Assembly: GCA_003326205.1 (NCBI GenBank)
Contig: LWTK01000062.1
Location: 1-47,536, forward strand
DNA length: 47,536 nt
Origin: Nostoc sp. ATCC 43529
GTDB taxonomy: Bacteria; Cyanobacteriota; Cyanobacteriia; Cyanobacteriales; Nostocaceae
Reading direction: 5' to 3'
In this document: positions 1 to 8,865 of the stretch, in pieces
Layout: each line of letters opens with the position of its first letter
How positions within the stretch are numbered: the stretch's first letter is position 1
Position numbers and translations under genes: made by a program
The notes under the pieces: generated by a model
The model's database searches: none
Told to the model about the DNA's origin: nothing
Seen by the model: only the letters and a program-made list of their open reading frames with translations

Positions 1-67
1 TAACTTGTTCTTGAAAGTTTTCTAATGATTTGCTTAAATCAAAAGTAGAATATATATGATTTTTCAT
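1..67 (-). CDS. Possible partial gene running off the left edge
   Basis: An ATG on the minus strand at 67 opens a frame (MKNHIYSTFDLSKSLEN...) that stays open for 22 codons to the window edge. There is no strong Shine-Dalgarno sequence; GGGAG lies about 14 nt upstream. Just upstream (88-110) is a perfect 8-bp inverted repeat, GTTTTGAT / ATCAAAAC with a 7-nt spacer, of the kind that serves as an operator, which gives the start some support. Only the N-terminus is visible, so no family can be named. Confidence 0.3.
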   Translation of the reverse strand, partial: MKNHIYSTFDLSKSLENFQEQV

Positions 68-87
68 AAACAAAGTAGGCACTCCCT

Positions 88-110
88 GTTTTGATGTCAG
101 ATATCAAAAC
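88..110. promoter_or_regulatory. Inverted repeat, possible operator
   Basis: Perfect 8-bp arms GTTTTGAT (88-95) and ATCAAAAC (103-110) are separated by 7 nt, about 20 nt upstream of the possible minus-strand start at 67. The size and spacing fit a dimeric repressor site. No regulator can be assigned. Confidence 0.35.
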
Positions 111-290
111 CTTTACTCCAAAGGTAATCCTACCTTTTTTTTGCACAAAAACGAGTCATCTTCAGATACTACAATAGAACCAGAATTTTCAAGCAGTGTT
201 AATACTGCTTGAAATGTATAAATATTTGTACCGTGCTGAAATATATTTATTAGCGATCGCACCTTTTTTGGCCGACCTCACAAAATCGCG

Positions 291-566
291 TTGCTCCCAC
301 AAGCGATCGCCTCATTCGCTGCCCAAGGTCAAAAAGCATATCAGTTGCTTATCGGACAAAATGTCGAGTTGCAGCAGCAACTACTGGCTACGCAAGCTTC
401 ACTCGTTGCGACCAACAAAGTAATTTCTCAAGGTGTTGAAGTCACAGATCCAACTAAAGCAATACAAGCACTATCGGAACCAGTCAACCAAGCAGTCGCC
501 AAATTAAGGCAGGGATCGCTGGAATTGGTAGGGGTAACATCAAATGAATTAGTACCTTTGTTCTAA
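291..566 (+). pseudogene. Coiled-coil protein fragment, probably truncated
   Basis: A frame of 91 codons from TTG at 291. It has a coding-like composition and a helical, Gln/Ala/Leu-rich stretch (residues 10-60, e.g. QLLIGQNVELQQQLLATQAS). The frame continues upstream of the TTG to a stop at 237-239 without an ATG and crosses HIP1 sites, which suggests the 3' end of a gene whose 5' part is lost. I do not recognise the family. It could also be a short genuine ORF with a TTG start. Confidence 0.35.
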
Positions 567-1190
567 TTGATTGCTAGGCAATCGGCAAATATTGGGGCAA
601 GTTTAGATGATTCATCAAAGTTGGCGCTAGACTTCGCCGCAGCGTTCTGCCACAGGCACATTGTAAGGCGGGGAAGTTAGCAACAGTTTCAGGCAATATC
701 ATAACCACTAGCTGTAAGCGTAGAAAAACTTTTTCCCATAGTGGCTGCTGAGAAGACATTGCTTTCAGAAAGTAAAGATTAATTTAAAGTCTCTACCTAA
801 AGGATGATTCAAATAATCTTATCAAATTATAAACATGAATTAACAGCAAATCGTCTTTATTTACCATTTTCAGTAAAGGAAAGAATTCCGTAAAATATTT
901 TTAATATAAGCTTGTCTAGTAGTGTTGGAAAAGAGTTGTCCACGTATGAGAAACGTTTGTGATAGTTAGACGCGGTAAGTTTGATCAATCCATTTATCTG
1001 ACTTTTCACGGCATCTGGAAAACGCCATTTTGAACTTTTCTCAAACTCTAGTTTTTATGTTACCCATTTTCATTAACATAGAGCTATTGATAATGAGCAT
1101 GTGAAAAAAGTCACGTTGTTTCGCGGCTTGAGGACTTCCCCTGAAAAGTTAGAGTTCTGTTTTATCCTAAATTCTCGAAAATTTAAGGTT
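567..1190. other. Gene-poor AT-rich stretch
   Basis: No convincing gene. A 61-codon minus-strand frame near 574-759 lacks a ribosome binding site and looks spurious. The stretch is typical of decayed accessory DNA. I see no tRNA, terminator or repeat with good support. Confidence 0.4.
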
Positions 1191-2045
1191 ATGTCTAATA
1201 ATTTAGTTAAACAAGAAAAAAGTGATTTAAATAATTACAAAAATCGTAAATTTGATATTGTAATTAGTTCTTTAGCTATATTATTTGGGCTAGGGCATTT
1301 CATTCTTCCTGCACAATTTGACTACTATATGTTAGGAATATTAATTATATGTGTTTTGCCGTGGTTAAATACATCAAATATTGAAAGGGTTAAATTTGGT
1401 AAATTAACGTTTGATTTAAGGAAGGAAATTCAAGATTTGTCAGAAATTATTAAAAGAATAGATCCGCAAATATTAGAAAGGGCTTTTACTGAAGCTGATA
1501 AGACTTTGATACAATATATACTACAATTATCACCTAGAAATAGACAACTAGATGAAAACCTGGATGAAATATTACTAAAATTAGCAGAGGGTTATAACAA
1601 TATTCCAGATAATTTATTAGAATCAGATAAAACGACAGAAAAAACTTCATTTGGTCAAAAAATGAGGTATGCAGCATCTCAATTAGAAAGACTTAAGAAT
1701 TTTAGTATTAATCCTGAACTCTGTACAATTGATGAAGAGAATAAGGGTAAATTACTAGCTATTTACTCGCATATCTACGAAAAATATTATTTATACAATA
1801 ATGAAAATTTGTTGAACAACTTAGTAGATAGTCTAAGTAAGGTTAAAGATAGGTTTGTTCAGTATTGGGGTATTAAGGCAATTGATAAAATAATAAGAGA
1901 TGGAATAAATTTTAAAATAAATAATTTAGACATAATTAATAAACTACAAAGACTATTAGAAGAATTGCAAGATAAAAGTACAGATAGGAAGTTTTTATTG
2001 AAGTCTATACTTGATGATTATGAAAAATTTAGAAAACCTACATAG
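1191..2045 (+). CDS. Unknown membrane-anchored helical protein
   Basis: 284 residues from ATG 1191, which has an AAGG just upstream. A GTG 90 bases earlier (1101) would add 30 residues but has no better ribosome site. Residues about 20-55 hold two hydrophobic segments (IVISSLAILFGLGHFILPA and YYMLGILIICVLPWLN), so the protein is probably membrane-anchored. The rest is a long, charged, helix-rich cytoplasmic part ending in several helical repeats. It is markedly AT-rich and Lys/Ile/Asn-rich compared with the plasmid backbone genes, which suggests foreign origin. It stands alone, with an IS remnant downstream. I do not recognise the family. Confidence 0.65.
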   Translation: MSNNLVKQEKSDLNNYKNRKFDIVISSLAILFGLGHFILPAQFDYYMLGILIICVLPWLNTSNIERVKFGKLTFDLRKEIQDLSEIIKRIDPQILERAFTEADKTLIQYILQLSPRNRQLDENLDEILLKLAEGYNNIPDNLLESDKTTEKTSFGQKMRYAASQLERLKNFSINPELCTIDEENKGKLLAIYSHIYEKYYLYNNENLLNNLVDSLSKVKDRFVQYWGIKAIDKIIRDGINFKINNLDIINKLQRLLEELQDKSTDRKFLLKSILDDYEKFRKPT

Positions 2046-2390
2046 CGCCATACTGCCAGTAGAAAAAGCTTAAGTATGACACGTTACGAGAGTTATAGCG
2101 ATCACTTAATTTGCCGTATCATGTTGAGATTGAGTTCTTATAAAAATAGGTGTAATAAAAAGGTAAAAAAAGCTAGGTAAAAATTTTAGGGTTAGCTCTC
2201 TCGGAGGTTAGATGAAATAGCTATTATTTTTTATTTTAGATCAAGTAATCGTAGGTTAGAATAACCTCGAAAAATCCTCGAATTTATTTCATAAACATTT
2301 GAATTAAAGGACTAGCAAACGTTTGTATCAGACGCACTAATGAAAGAGGTTACTTATCTGGAAGCATTGCAGTTCTGGTTAAGTGGGCAG
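2046..2390. other. Intergenic, nothing recognised
   Basis: About 350 bases between the membrane protein and the IS5-type remnant. No ORF with a ribosome site, no strong hairpin and no repeat could be supported. Confidence 0.4.
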
Positions 2391-2812
2391 TCAACAAGTA
2401 ACTTTTCGCTGTAAAAAAGATGTATTTGTGAAAAATAGACACAAAAAAGCATTAAACAACCGCAACAGATGAGTAGACAGATTCATTACTAAAAAAGTGA
2501 TAGCAATCGTAGTAAGAGAAGTATGAGAAAGTTTAGCCATCACTCTACTCAAGCTAAATCTCCTTTTAGCTTGTCCAAATTTTCCCTCAATACAATTACG
2601 AATCTTCTCCGAATCTTGAGCTTGCTTCTTTTGTTCTTTACTCACAGTTTTTGGCGGTCTTCCTAAAGGAACTCCACTGATTCTAATACCTCGTTCTTTA
2701 CACCAAGCTCGGTTTTCTCTAGTACGATAAATTTTGTCAACATGAACCGATTCTGGGTAATAACCAGTGTGGTTTTTAAATGCCTCAACTTGCTTTTTTA
2801 GCTTTAATGAAT
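2391..2812 (-). pseudogene. IS5-type transposase, C-terminal remnant
   Basis: The minus-strand reading gives the C-terminal part of a DDE transposase of the IS5 superfamily. It starts in ...YYPESVHVDKIYRTRENR, passes CKERGIRISG and LGRPPK, and continues through IEGKFGQAKRRFSLSRVMAK to ITFLVMNLST, a signature I know from IS5/IS1182-like transposases. Only about the last 140 residues remain; upstream the frame runs into stops at about 2815 and the N-terminal two thirds are absent. The ATG at 2645 used by a naive ORF call is internal. No terminal inverted repeats were found. A dead fragment. Confidence 0.8.
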
Positions 2813-3079
2813 TTTAGTAATAAACCTACTTAATGCCTATGATTTAAAGGCTTTTTTCTAACTGTAAAGTTTTAAGATATTATTTCTCAGCCTCTCAACC
2901 TATTTTTATATAATTAATGCATAATTTACAGAGTTAAGATAGTTATTCATAGCAAAATACAAAAGAATTCCTAAATATAGTAGATTTACTTACTTGAAGT
3001 TACCGTAATATTATCTTGAATAAAAAGTTTTTGAAGTTTTTAAATCACCCAAATATTCCTTTAACAAAATGAGGTTAAT

Positions 3080-3568
3080 ATGACTGAATCTGAAAATCTA
3101 CAAAAAAGTCAAGAAATAAAAAACAGATTAGAAACCTTGGAAGTATTAATTGGAATACGAGAAGGGACTGTTGAAGAAGGTATAGATACAGTAGAAGCAG
3201 GTAAAGAGGAGAGCGTTATTATTACCTCTCTTGAACTACGGTCTAAGCCTTTTAACTGGGATAGAAGCCGTGCTGGCGACTGCGAATGGAGGGAGGGATA
3301 TCTTACGATATTTTCGGACGGTCGCTATGAAGGTAAAATGAATCTTCGCTGTAACTGTCCAAATATTAATTGTGCTCGCCATTTCGACACTAGTATTGAC
3401 CTGCAAAAAGAAAGAGATAGTGGTGTAGTGACAAACATACCTGTTCCGTCAAAAGACCTTGGTCGTGCAGACGACGAGGATGTTCGTTATCAGAGCTGGG
3501 CTTTGGCTATAGCTACAGAATTTGATAATATTCATTGGGCAGTTAGACAACAAACATGTAAGGGTTGA
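3080..3568 (+). CDS. Unknown 162-residue protein
   Basis: ATG at 3080 is preceded by GAGG (3071-3074). The first 60 residues are acidic and helical. From about residue 58 a compact domain follows: FNWDRSRAGDCEWREGYLT, then DGRYEGKM, then a Cys cluster (RCNCPNINCARHF), and near the end QSWALAIATEFDNIHW. The FxWD...GDC...DGR pattern reminds me of small secreted DUF6294-type domains, but this is only a resemblance. The gene stops 3 nt before an inverted-repeat element (3571-3694), so its natural C-terminus may have been altered by that element. Confidence 0.6.
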   Translation: MTESENLQKSQEIKNRLETLEVLIGIREGTVEEGIDTVEAGKEESVIITSLELRSKPFNWDRSRAGDCEWREGYLTIFSDGRYEGKMNLRCNCPNINCARHFDTSIDLQKERDSGVVTNIPVPSKDLGRADDEDVRYQSWALAIATEFDNIHWAVRQQTCKG

Positions 3569-3570
3569 AC

Positions 3571-3694
3571 TAGCGAAGATACCGTTGGCGAGATATTTCG
3601 TAACGCTGGAAATCCTAGTACTGTTGTGGAAAACTGCCAACGAAAGTTTCCAAAAACCACCCCTCCAAGGAATTTGCCAACGGTATCCTTGCTA
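3571..3694. repeat. 124-bp inverted-repeat element (MITE-like)
   Basis: The outer ends are imperfect inverted repeats: the left arm reads TAGCGAAGATACCGTTGGC (3571-3589) and the right arm, on the other strand, TAGCAAGGATACCGTTGGC (3694-3676). The 12-bp core GATACCGTTGGC is perfect. The interior has no ORF. It begins 3 nt after the stop of the gene at 3080-3568. The size and structure fit a small non-autonomous element or a very long hairpin. No target duplication was recognised. Confidence 0.45.
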
Positions 3695-3933
3695 CTTATA
3701 CCCCATATTGCTATTTAGGGCAAGTAAGAAGCCAGCGATTGCTAATAAAATATTTAACTCTTTCGTTTACTGCAAAGCTTCTAATTTTAAAGACCAATGA
3801 GTAAAGTTATGATCAGTAGTGAGTGGTAAATATTTTGATGCTCTGATAATAGCTGGAGTTCTGATTATTTCATTTTGATATACCGACCAAGATCATTCCT
3901 TAGAAGCACAGCAATCTAACTCTTGCGTCGGAC

Positions 3934-4551
3934 TTGTCAGAGGCACACCAGTGGCTGCAACGAATTGCTGATTGTTTGCACTACCCGGAATACGCCAAAC
4001 TTAGTATAGATGATGTGATGGATATTACAAAGACCGCAAAAATCTCCTTAACCAGTTTTAAAGTTCGGCGCGAGATGGAAGAGTTATTACAGCAGTTTGT
4101 GCCTGACCCTCAACAATATCCTGCACAGTTTGCTCTTAAGGAAAAGTTACAACAACTGTGGCACAAATACGGTGCTAATTTGTTGTACTGCTATGATATT
4201 CCTGGCTTACCGCCAGATAATCTCAAAATGGAAGCTTTGTTTAGCTATTTGCGTCGCCATCAGCGACGAATTAGTGGACGTAAATCAACTGTTGAATTAC
4301 GTGATTTTGGACACTTTAAAGTTCTTTTTCTGGCCCAAAGCGAAAAACAGTTGCTTGAACAAATTCAGCAAGTACCTCTAGCCCAGTACAAAGCTCAACG
4401 TCTTAGATTAACTTTGTCCGAAGCTCCTCGCCAACAAAAACGTCGCCTTCATCGTCATCCAGCTAGCACAATACAGGCTTTGGTTAATCAACATACCGAA
4501 CTTCTTACTGTGCTTGAGTCTCAAGCTCTTTCATACCAATTAGATAGCTAG
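3934..4551 (+). pseudogene. Truncated cyanobacterial transposase-like protein, C-terminal part
   Basis: A 205-codon frame from TTG 3934. It opens after an in-frame stop without an ATG or ribosome site, so the 5' end is probably lost. The core (YGANLLYCYDIPGLPPDN, FSYLRRHQRRISGRKSTVEL, DFGHFKVLFLAQSEKQLLEQ) matches what I remember of a protein often annotated as transposase in Nostocales. I cannot name the IS family, so the assignment is inference. It is convergent with the GMC oxidoreductase gene, 48 nt apart. Confidence 0.5.
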
Positions 4552-4599
4552 GGCGCCAGCTCTACCCCCAATAGCGATTTTTATGTGGCGTGACGTATG

Positions 4600-6291
4600 T
4601 TAGACGATAGCTGAAGCCACCTTCCTGGCAAGAGTCAGTCCAATTAAAACGGGATTTGCTGAACCAGCCGTTGGAAAGAGAGATAAATCAGTAACGTAAG
4701 CATTGCTAATATGATGAAAACGCCCATTCTCATCTGTTACTGAACTTCCTGGTGCCCCCATCCATAAAGTTCCACATTCATGGTGTGTTGTTCCTAAGCC
4801 ATCATGCATTTGCTGGCTAATGATACTTAACGAGGGTGGTAGAGTTTGCCAACTTCCGTTGTAAAAGTATTCGATATTACCTGGACTACCAGCTACCTGC
4901 TGAACTAGATTCAATGCGGCTTGATCCATCGAATTCCACAAAGTGTCGTCGTTAGGAGTCGTTACAAGCTGTACCCAAGCGCGCGACATGCCAAATTCAT
5001 CAACCTCAAAGGGGCTAAGATTAATCCAACTCCCAACACTATTTGGAACTGGTGAGGCTTTGTTCCCCTTCATCTCTCCTAAGCCCCGTACAGTAATAGC
5101 AACCCAATCTGATTTTTGTGCATTCAAAATACTAGAAAGAAGATCCATGTCCGGAATCATTCTGAAAAGTAAGTCATCTGATGCAGAGGTAGGTGATGCA
5201 GACGCTGTAAATTGAAGGTGAAAACGTCCTTGGGGTGTTGAGCCACGCACAAGCACCGCAGCAGTTTCGAGCTGACTTGGGAGGGTAGGTGCAATTGCAG
5301 ATCTGCGAATACGTACAGTCATGTTTGTACGTAAATGAGCCATAAGGTTACGCCCCATCAATGGAGTAGGAAATGATAGTAGCGCAACTCGTGTTGACTC
5401 AACTGCACCCATTGCCAAAATAACAGCGCAACTTGAAGGAACAGAGAGGAACTTGCGTTGCCCAGCTACATCCACTTCAATAAGATTAACAGTGCCTGCA
5501 CTTGTATTTAAATGTATGACGTGAGCACGAGGAACAAGAAATAGTCGTCGAGTTGAATCAGAGCTTCCCGCAGCTTCTCGGATTGCATCTACTAAAATCG
5601 GAGCACTGCTATATTTGTCGAAGCTGAAAAGCCCTGAAGCTGGAGGTTCTCCCTGCACTGCTATAGGAGCTTCTTCAACTGAATCAATGTTTGTCACAGT
5701 TAAACTAACTGTAGTCAATCGAGCTAGTAACGCTGTGTATAGTGCTCCCGTAATAAAGTCAGTACTTGGTGTAACGCCAATTTCCCTTTCAACCTGCGAA
5801 TAATTAGCATTCAGATAACTTGAAATTGCAAGTGGCCAGAGGGTTTGATCTGCTGAAGTGAGTCGTGGTGCCCAACCACCCCAATAGAGTGATCGTCCTC
5901 CTATACAATAGGCTAAACCAGGTGAAGCTTGATTACCCCTCCACGGTAATCCCCAGACTGTTTCTCGTGGTACTCCAGGATCACTAGTTACAGAACTAGC
6001 AACCTTAAGACCGATCCGTGCAAGGTTCTGTATATGTTCTGATACTAAGAAAGCACCAGCTTCTAAAACTAATACACGTTTATTCCTCGCAGCTCCTTGA
6101 CGATAAATCTTCTCAGCACAATAAGCCCCGAACATTCCTGAGCCTAAAACAATAGCATCAAAAGGCGCTCCACCATTGTTTATTGCTTCATCCCATGTGT
6201 TACAGATATACCGACCGAGTACATCATGAGAGAATGTTGTTTCTTGTACAACTGTTGGTTGACTATCTTCAATTAGTTTCTTGATTGGCAT
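4600..6291 (-). CDS. GMC-family FAD-dependent oxidoreductase
   Basis: 563 residues from ATG 6291. A TTG at 6333 would add 14 residues but lacks a ribosome site. The N-terminal Rossmann motif VLGSGMFGAYCAEK (GxGxxG) binds the FAD ADP moiety, followed by an acidic end of strand 2 (VLVLEAG) and the conserved YWGGWAPR block. The C-terminal GMC domain is clear: HECGTLWMGAPGS, then a catalytic-type His region and SLFPTAGSANPVLIGLTLAR. Family members oxidise alcohols, sugars or sterols, and the substrate cannot be told here. Length is normal. It lies downstream, in the same direction, of a membrane protein and a C70 peptidase pair, but 330 nt separate it from the nearest of them, so co-transcription is uncertain. 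There is no signal peptide, so it is probably cytoplasmic. Confidence 0.85.
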   Translation of the reverse strand: MPIKKLIEDSQPTVVQETTFSHDVLGRYICNTWDEAINNGGAPFDAIVLGSGMFGAYCAEKIYRQGAARNKRVLVLEAGAFLVSEHIQNLARIGLKVASSVTSDPGVPRETVWGLPWRGNQASPGLAYCIGGRSLYWGGWAPRLTSADQTLWPLAISSYLNANYSQVEREIGVTPSTDFITGALYTALLARLTTVSLTVTNIDSVEEAPIAVQGEPPASGLFSFDKYSSAPILVDAIREAAGSSDSTRRLFLVPRAHVIHLNTSAGTVNLIEVDVAGQRKFLSVPSSCAVILAMGAVESTRVALLSFPTPLMGRNLMAHLRTNMTVRIRRSAIAPTLPSQLETAAVLVRGSTPQGRFHLQFTASASPTSASDDLLFRMIPDMDLLSSILNAQKSDWVAITVRGLGEMKGNKASPVPNSVGSWINLSPFEVDEFGMSRAWVQLVTTPNDDTLWNSMDQAALNLVQQVAGSPGNIEYFYNGSWQTLPPSLSIISQQMHDGLGTTHHECGTLWMGAPGSSVTDENGRFHHISNAYVTDLSLFPTAGSANPVLIGLTLARKVASAIV

Positions 6292-6664
6292 ATGGTTTTT
6301 CCATGTAAAAAGGTGGTTGCCATAGTACTTCAATAAAAGGGGTAAATGAGCAATCGTACAGAAAGTTACGCTAAGGCTGTAACCCTTACTAGATAAGCAT
6401 TCTGCAATTCGATATTTTTCGCAATTATTGATGTACCAATTAACCTATAAGTTATTTGGTGCAAGAATTTCAGACAGCACAGCAAGGGTTTGAAGCTCCT
6501 TCATTTCCAAGGCTTCAATTGGTACAGTTTTATCCGTGGCGATCGCACTATTGAAAGTGGCTCATTAATTCCTTAGCGTAACTTTCGGTATCACTGCTCA
6601 TTTCACCCCATAAACAACATTATTTCTTAAAATGATGTATCAAATTAAGCGATGTGCCATATCG
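6292..6664. other. Intergenic stretch, nothing recognised
   Basis: About 370 bases between the GMC oxidoreductase start and the end of the upstream membrane protein gene. It contains one HIP1-like GCGATCGC and no supported ORF. It presumably holds the promoter of the oxidoreductase, but no clear -35/-10 pair was found. Confidence 0.35.
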
Positions 6665-7324
6665 CTAACCATAAAATCTATCAATTTGCTTTACAGTTAA
6701 AACATTATTGGAACGATTAGTTTCTCCCAGTGGAACTTCTATAACTCCATTATTATTATGCTCTACATATTTTTGATATTGCTCTGATTGCTCTCGTGTA
6801 ATAACAAAAGATATACTGTCTCGCAAATTTGGTTTCGCTGTATCGCGTGTCCAAGCTAAGACCAGTAGCTTATACTGCCCAGGTTCGATATCTATTTTTT
6901 CCCCCATGTTAGGACTCCAGTCAAATCGAATAACCTTGCTTACAGATGACTGACCAGATATTGCAATTGGTTGAGCTACATTTTCGTTTTCCCAGCGACT
7001 TTGTTCTTGAAGGATTTGGACAAAATAAGCCCAACTTATGTCAAAGTATTTTGTAGGGTCATCTTGCCGTCCAATGATTAATCGAACTTCAAATATTGAA
7101 CCTCCTTTAGGACTCCAATTATAAAAAGTAATTGGTAGGTAGAATGAAATTCCTCCCCATTTATCTCCAGACGAAGTTGTCCAATAGTTATGGAAAAATA
7201 TCATGTATCTGCTAACTAACATTCGTGGCTTAGATGGACTTAAGTAAGCAAAATAAGCTACAATAAATGACAAAGCTAGACTAATTACAGCTATAATAAT
7301 TGAAAATTCACTTTGTTGTCCCAT
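6665..7324 (-). CDS. Unknown single-pass membrane protein
   Basis: 219 residues. The N-terminal segment (residues about 7-29, FSIIIAVISLALSFIVAYFA) is a transmembrane helix, followed by a predicted soluble, beta-rich domain with many aromatic residues (FHNYWTT, ISFYLPITFYNWSPKGG, FDWSPNMGEKIDIEPGQYKL). The latter looks like an immunoglobulin-like or C2-like sandwich. The leader 38 nt upstream forms a very strong hairpin (7362-7404). I do not recognise the family. Its position between the GMC oxidoreductase and the C70 peptidase pair suggests a surface or envelope role, which is inference. Confidence 0.65.
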   Translation of the reverse strand: MGQQSEFSIIIAVISLALSFIVAYFAYLSPSKPRMLVSRYMIFFHNYWTTSSGDKWGGISFYLPITFYNWSPKGGSIFEVRLIIGRQDDPTKYFDISWAYFVQILQEQSRWENENVAQPIAISGQSSVSKVIRFDWSPNMGEKIDIEPGQYKLLVLAWTRDTAKPNLRDSISFVITREQSEQYQKYVEHNNNGVIEVPLGETNRSNNVLTVKQIDRFYG

Positions 7325-7361
7325 AAATTTTTATCCAACTAGATGTAACTATCTGGCTATT

Positions 7362-7404
7362 GAGTTTGGTCGAGGGGGAGAGAATACCCCTCTCGACCAA
7401 ACTC
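7362..7404. promoter_or_regulatory. Strong 13-bp-arm hairpin in leader
   Basis: Perfect arms GAGTTTGGTCGAG (7362-7374) and CTCGACCAAACTC (7392-7404). A GGGG/CCCC pair extends the stem inward and CCAACT/AGTTGG flank it outside. It lies 38 nt upstream of the minus-strand gene starting at 7324. Neither side carries a T-run, so it is not a simple terminator. An operator, attenuator or mRNA-stability hairpin is possible. Confidence 0.55.
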
Positions 7405-7507
7405 GATATCCAGTTGGAAAATTTTTGTTAAACTGTTTATGAATAAGGTGTTCAGCGGACGCGTGGCGGCTTGTGTCAAACTCGCTACTTTCTCCTATCC
7501 ATAGTGA

Positions 7508-7725
7508 CTAGTGGGTCATTTGGCACGCTTATAGCCATTATTAAAACCAGGGAAAGCTTATCCTGCAAGGGCTTTGCCAATTTTGGCATAGACTCATTTA
7601 TGACATTTGACCCACTAGTAGGTCAAGTGGCACGCTTATAGCTATTATTAAAACCAGGGAAAGCTTATCCTGCAAGGGCTTTGTCAACTTTGGCATAGAC
7701 TCATTTATGACATTTGACCCACTAG
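7508..7725. repeat. Two tandem 103-bp MITE-like elements bounded by CTAG
   Basis: Two near-identical copies, 7512-7614 and 7619-7721, are separated and flanked by CTAG at 7508, 7615 and 7722 (exact period 107). Ends are short inverted repeats: copy 1 begins TGGGTCATTTGGC and both end ...TTTGACCCA. The copies differ at only a handful of positions. There is no ORF inside; an internal stem GCCAA/TTGGC is present in copy 1. CTAG as a shared 4-bp flank fits target duplication by IS families that choose CTAG or YTAR. The autonomous partner is not in this window. Confidence 0.7.
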
Positions 7726-7747
7726 GCTCGGAATCCGAAATCATAAG

Positions 7748-8323
7748 CTAAAAAGTTTTTTCCGGTGGAGAAAGAGGTATTCCTAAGGCATGGGGTTCCT
7801 GGGCAAGAAGTTCAAGAAACTCTCTCAAACTGTAGATAGTTTCATACTTCAATCTTATGTACTGGTCTGGCTTATGAACAACAAGGATATGACTGCCCTT
7901 CTCTGTCTCAAGCCAAAATACATGGAGGTAATAAGATGGAATAACTACCAATCTGACTAATGGGTCATCTTTGACGTTTTTGTCTACCCAATCTATCGCT
8001 TCATCAATTGCTTCAGCAATTGGAGAATCACTTGTAACTTGTGTGATTGACCAGTCTGCCGCAGTTGGGCCGTAAGGTGTTGACCTAGCAAATGACCTAA
8101 CCTGGCTGCCAATCGAAATTTGGTGATGCCAGCGACCCGTTTTGGTTACCAATTTCGCAATTGGTTCCTCAGGCTTAGTTGTCGCGTCAAGCCCTAGCAT
8201 CCAGACTGAAAAAGTTTCTCTAATTTCTACTGCCCGTTCACCGGAAGGAAGTGAAAGCCGGGAACCGATTTGAGTAGCTACAGTATCCAAAACATCGTCA
8301 GGGAATGTATCGGTGTATGCCAT
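7748..8323 (-). CDS. Unknown partner of the C70 peptidase
   Basis: 191 residues. The start ATG overlaps the stop of the upstream peptidase gene (TAATG), and an AAGGAG sits 9 nt before it, so translation is coupled and the two products are probably made in fixed ratio. No known domain was recognised. The middle is rich in aromatic and beta-forming residues (GRWHHQISIG, VRLVVIPSYYLHVFWLETEKG) and the C-terminus is helical (REFLELLAQEP). Tight coupling suggests an inhibitor, a pro-region-like partner or a substrate of the peptidase. This is inference from arrangement only. Confidence 0.7.
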   Translation of the reverse strand: MAYTDTFPDDVLDTVATQIGSRLSLPSGERAVEIRETFSVWMLGLDATTKPEEPIAKLVTKTGRWHHQISIGSQVRSFARSTPYGPTAADWSITQVTSDSPIAEAIDEAIDWVDKNVKDDPLVRLVVIPSYYLHVFWLETEKGSHILVVHKPDQYIRLKYETIYSLREFLELLAQEPHALGIPLSPPEKTF

Positions 8324-8865
8324 TATGGTAGTCTCCTTATATCAAAGTATGTCTTTGACCAGGTGCCCAAGCCATATGCAGTAACAACATCACTGTAAGA
8401 GTTTCGGCTTGGCCCATACCAGGGATCATTGACTTCAAGATCTCCGTTGTCGTAGTACCCACGGATGATCGCCACATGAGCACCACCGTTCCTCCAGGCA
8501 TAATAAGGCTCAATGGGTTGGTTACTATCAATTTGAGATATAACAAGGCCTGGCAAGAGCGGTGCTTCAGTTCGACTGTTTGAAAATCTGTAATGGTTAT
8601 AGATGTTTTCCGGCCAATTCCCTTGGTTACATACTGAGCTAGACGGAACTACACAGCAGTTTGCACCGAATTGATATGTCGCCATATCACATTGACGAAC
8701 ATTCTGTAAATTGTAGTATAAGAAAACCATCTCGCAACATCCTGCCCAGCACCAGTTATTCTGTTCTTGGTGGCGGTAGGGCACATTGAGTGTATTTGCT
8801 GCACCTGGTGGTGCAGGTTCGGTGGGAACAGGAATGGGCTTACCGTTCTTTACTCTCAAAGTCAT
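8323..8865 (-). CDS. Papain-like cysteine peptidase, C70/AvrRpt2 type
   Basis: 180 residues; AGGAG lies 7 nt before the ATG. The catalytic set of papain-fold C70 peptidases is visible: oxyanion Gln35 and nucleophile Cys39 in QEQNNWCWAGCCEM, His130 in GGAHVAIIRGY, and Asp147 in VNDPWYG. Additional Cys residues (43, 44, 59, 70, 71, 79) could form disulfides. A short Pro-rich N-terminal tail (residues 8-24) replaces a signal peptide, so it may be cytoplasmic or exported by another route. The gene is translationally coupled to an unknown 191-residue protein downstream. Related bacterial proteins include the plant-effector protease AvrRpt2. The target here is unknown. Confidence 0.8.
   Translation of the reverse strand: MTLRVKNGKPIPVPTEPAPPGAANTLNVPYRHQEQNNWCWAGCCEMVFLYYNLQNVRQCDMATYQFGANCCVVPSSSVCNQGNWPENIYNHYRFSNSRTEAPLLPGLVISQIDSNQPIEPYYAWRNGGAHVAIIRGYYDNGDLEVNDPWYGPSRNSYSDVVTAYGLGTWSKTYFDIRRLP

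Noticed and set aside
196..423. 75-codon frame at the left end
   Set aside because: Out of frame with the more protein-like 291-566 frame; composition looks random.
574..759. 61-codon minus-strand frame
   Set aside because: No ribosome site and composition unlike a real gene.
940..2335. Possible direct repeat AAACGTTTGT ... AGACGC flanking the 1191-2045 gene
   Set aside because: Only about 16 matching bases with gaps; could be chance, so not claimed as element borders.
3522..3800. Plus-strand frame overlapping the end of the 3080-3568 gene
   Set aside because: It runs through the inverted-repeat element without protein-like sequence and has no ribosome site.
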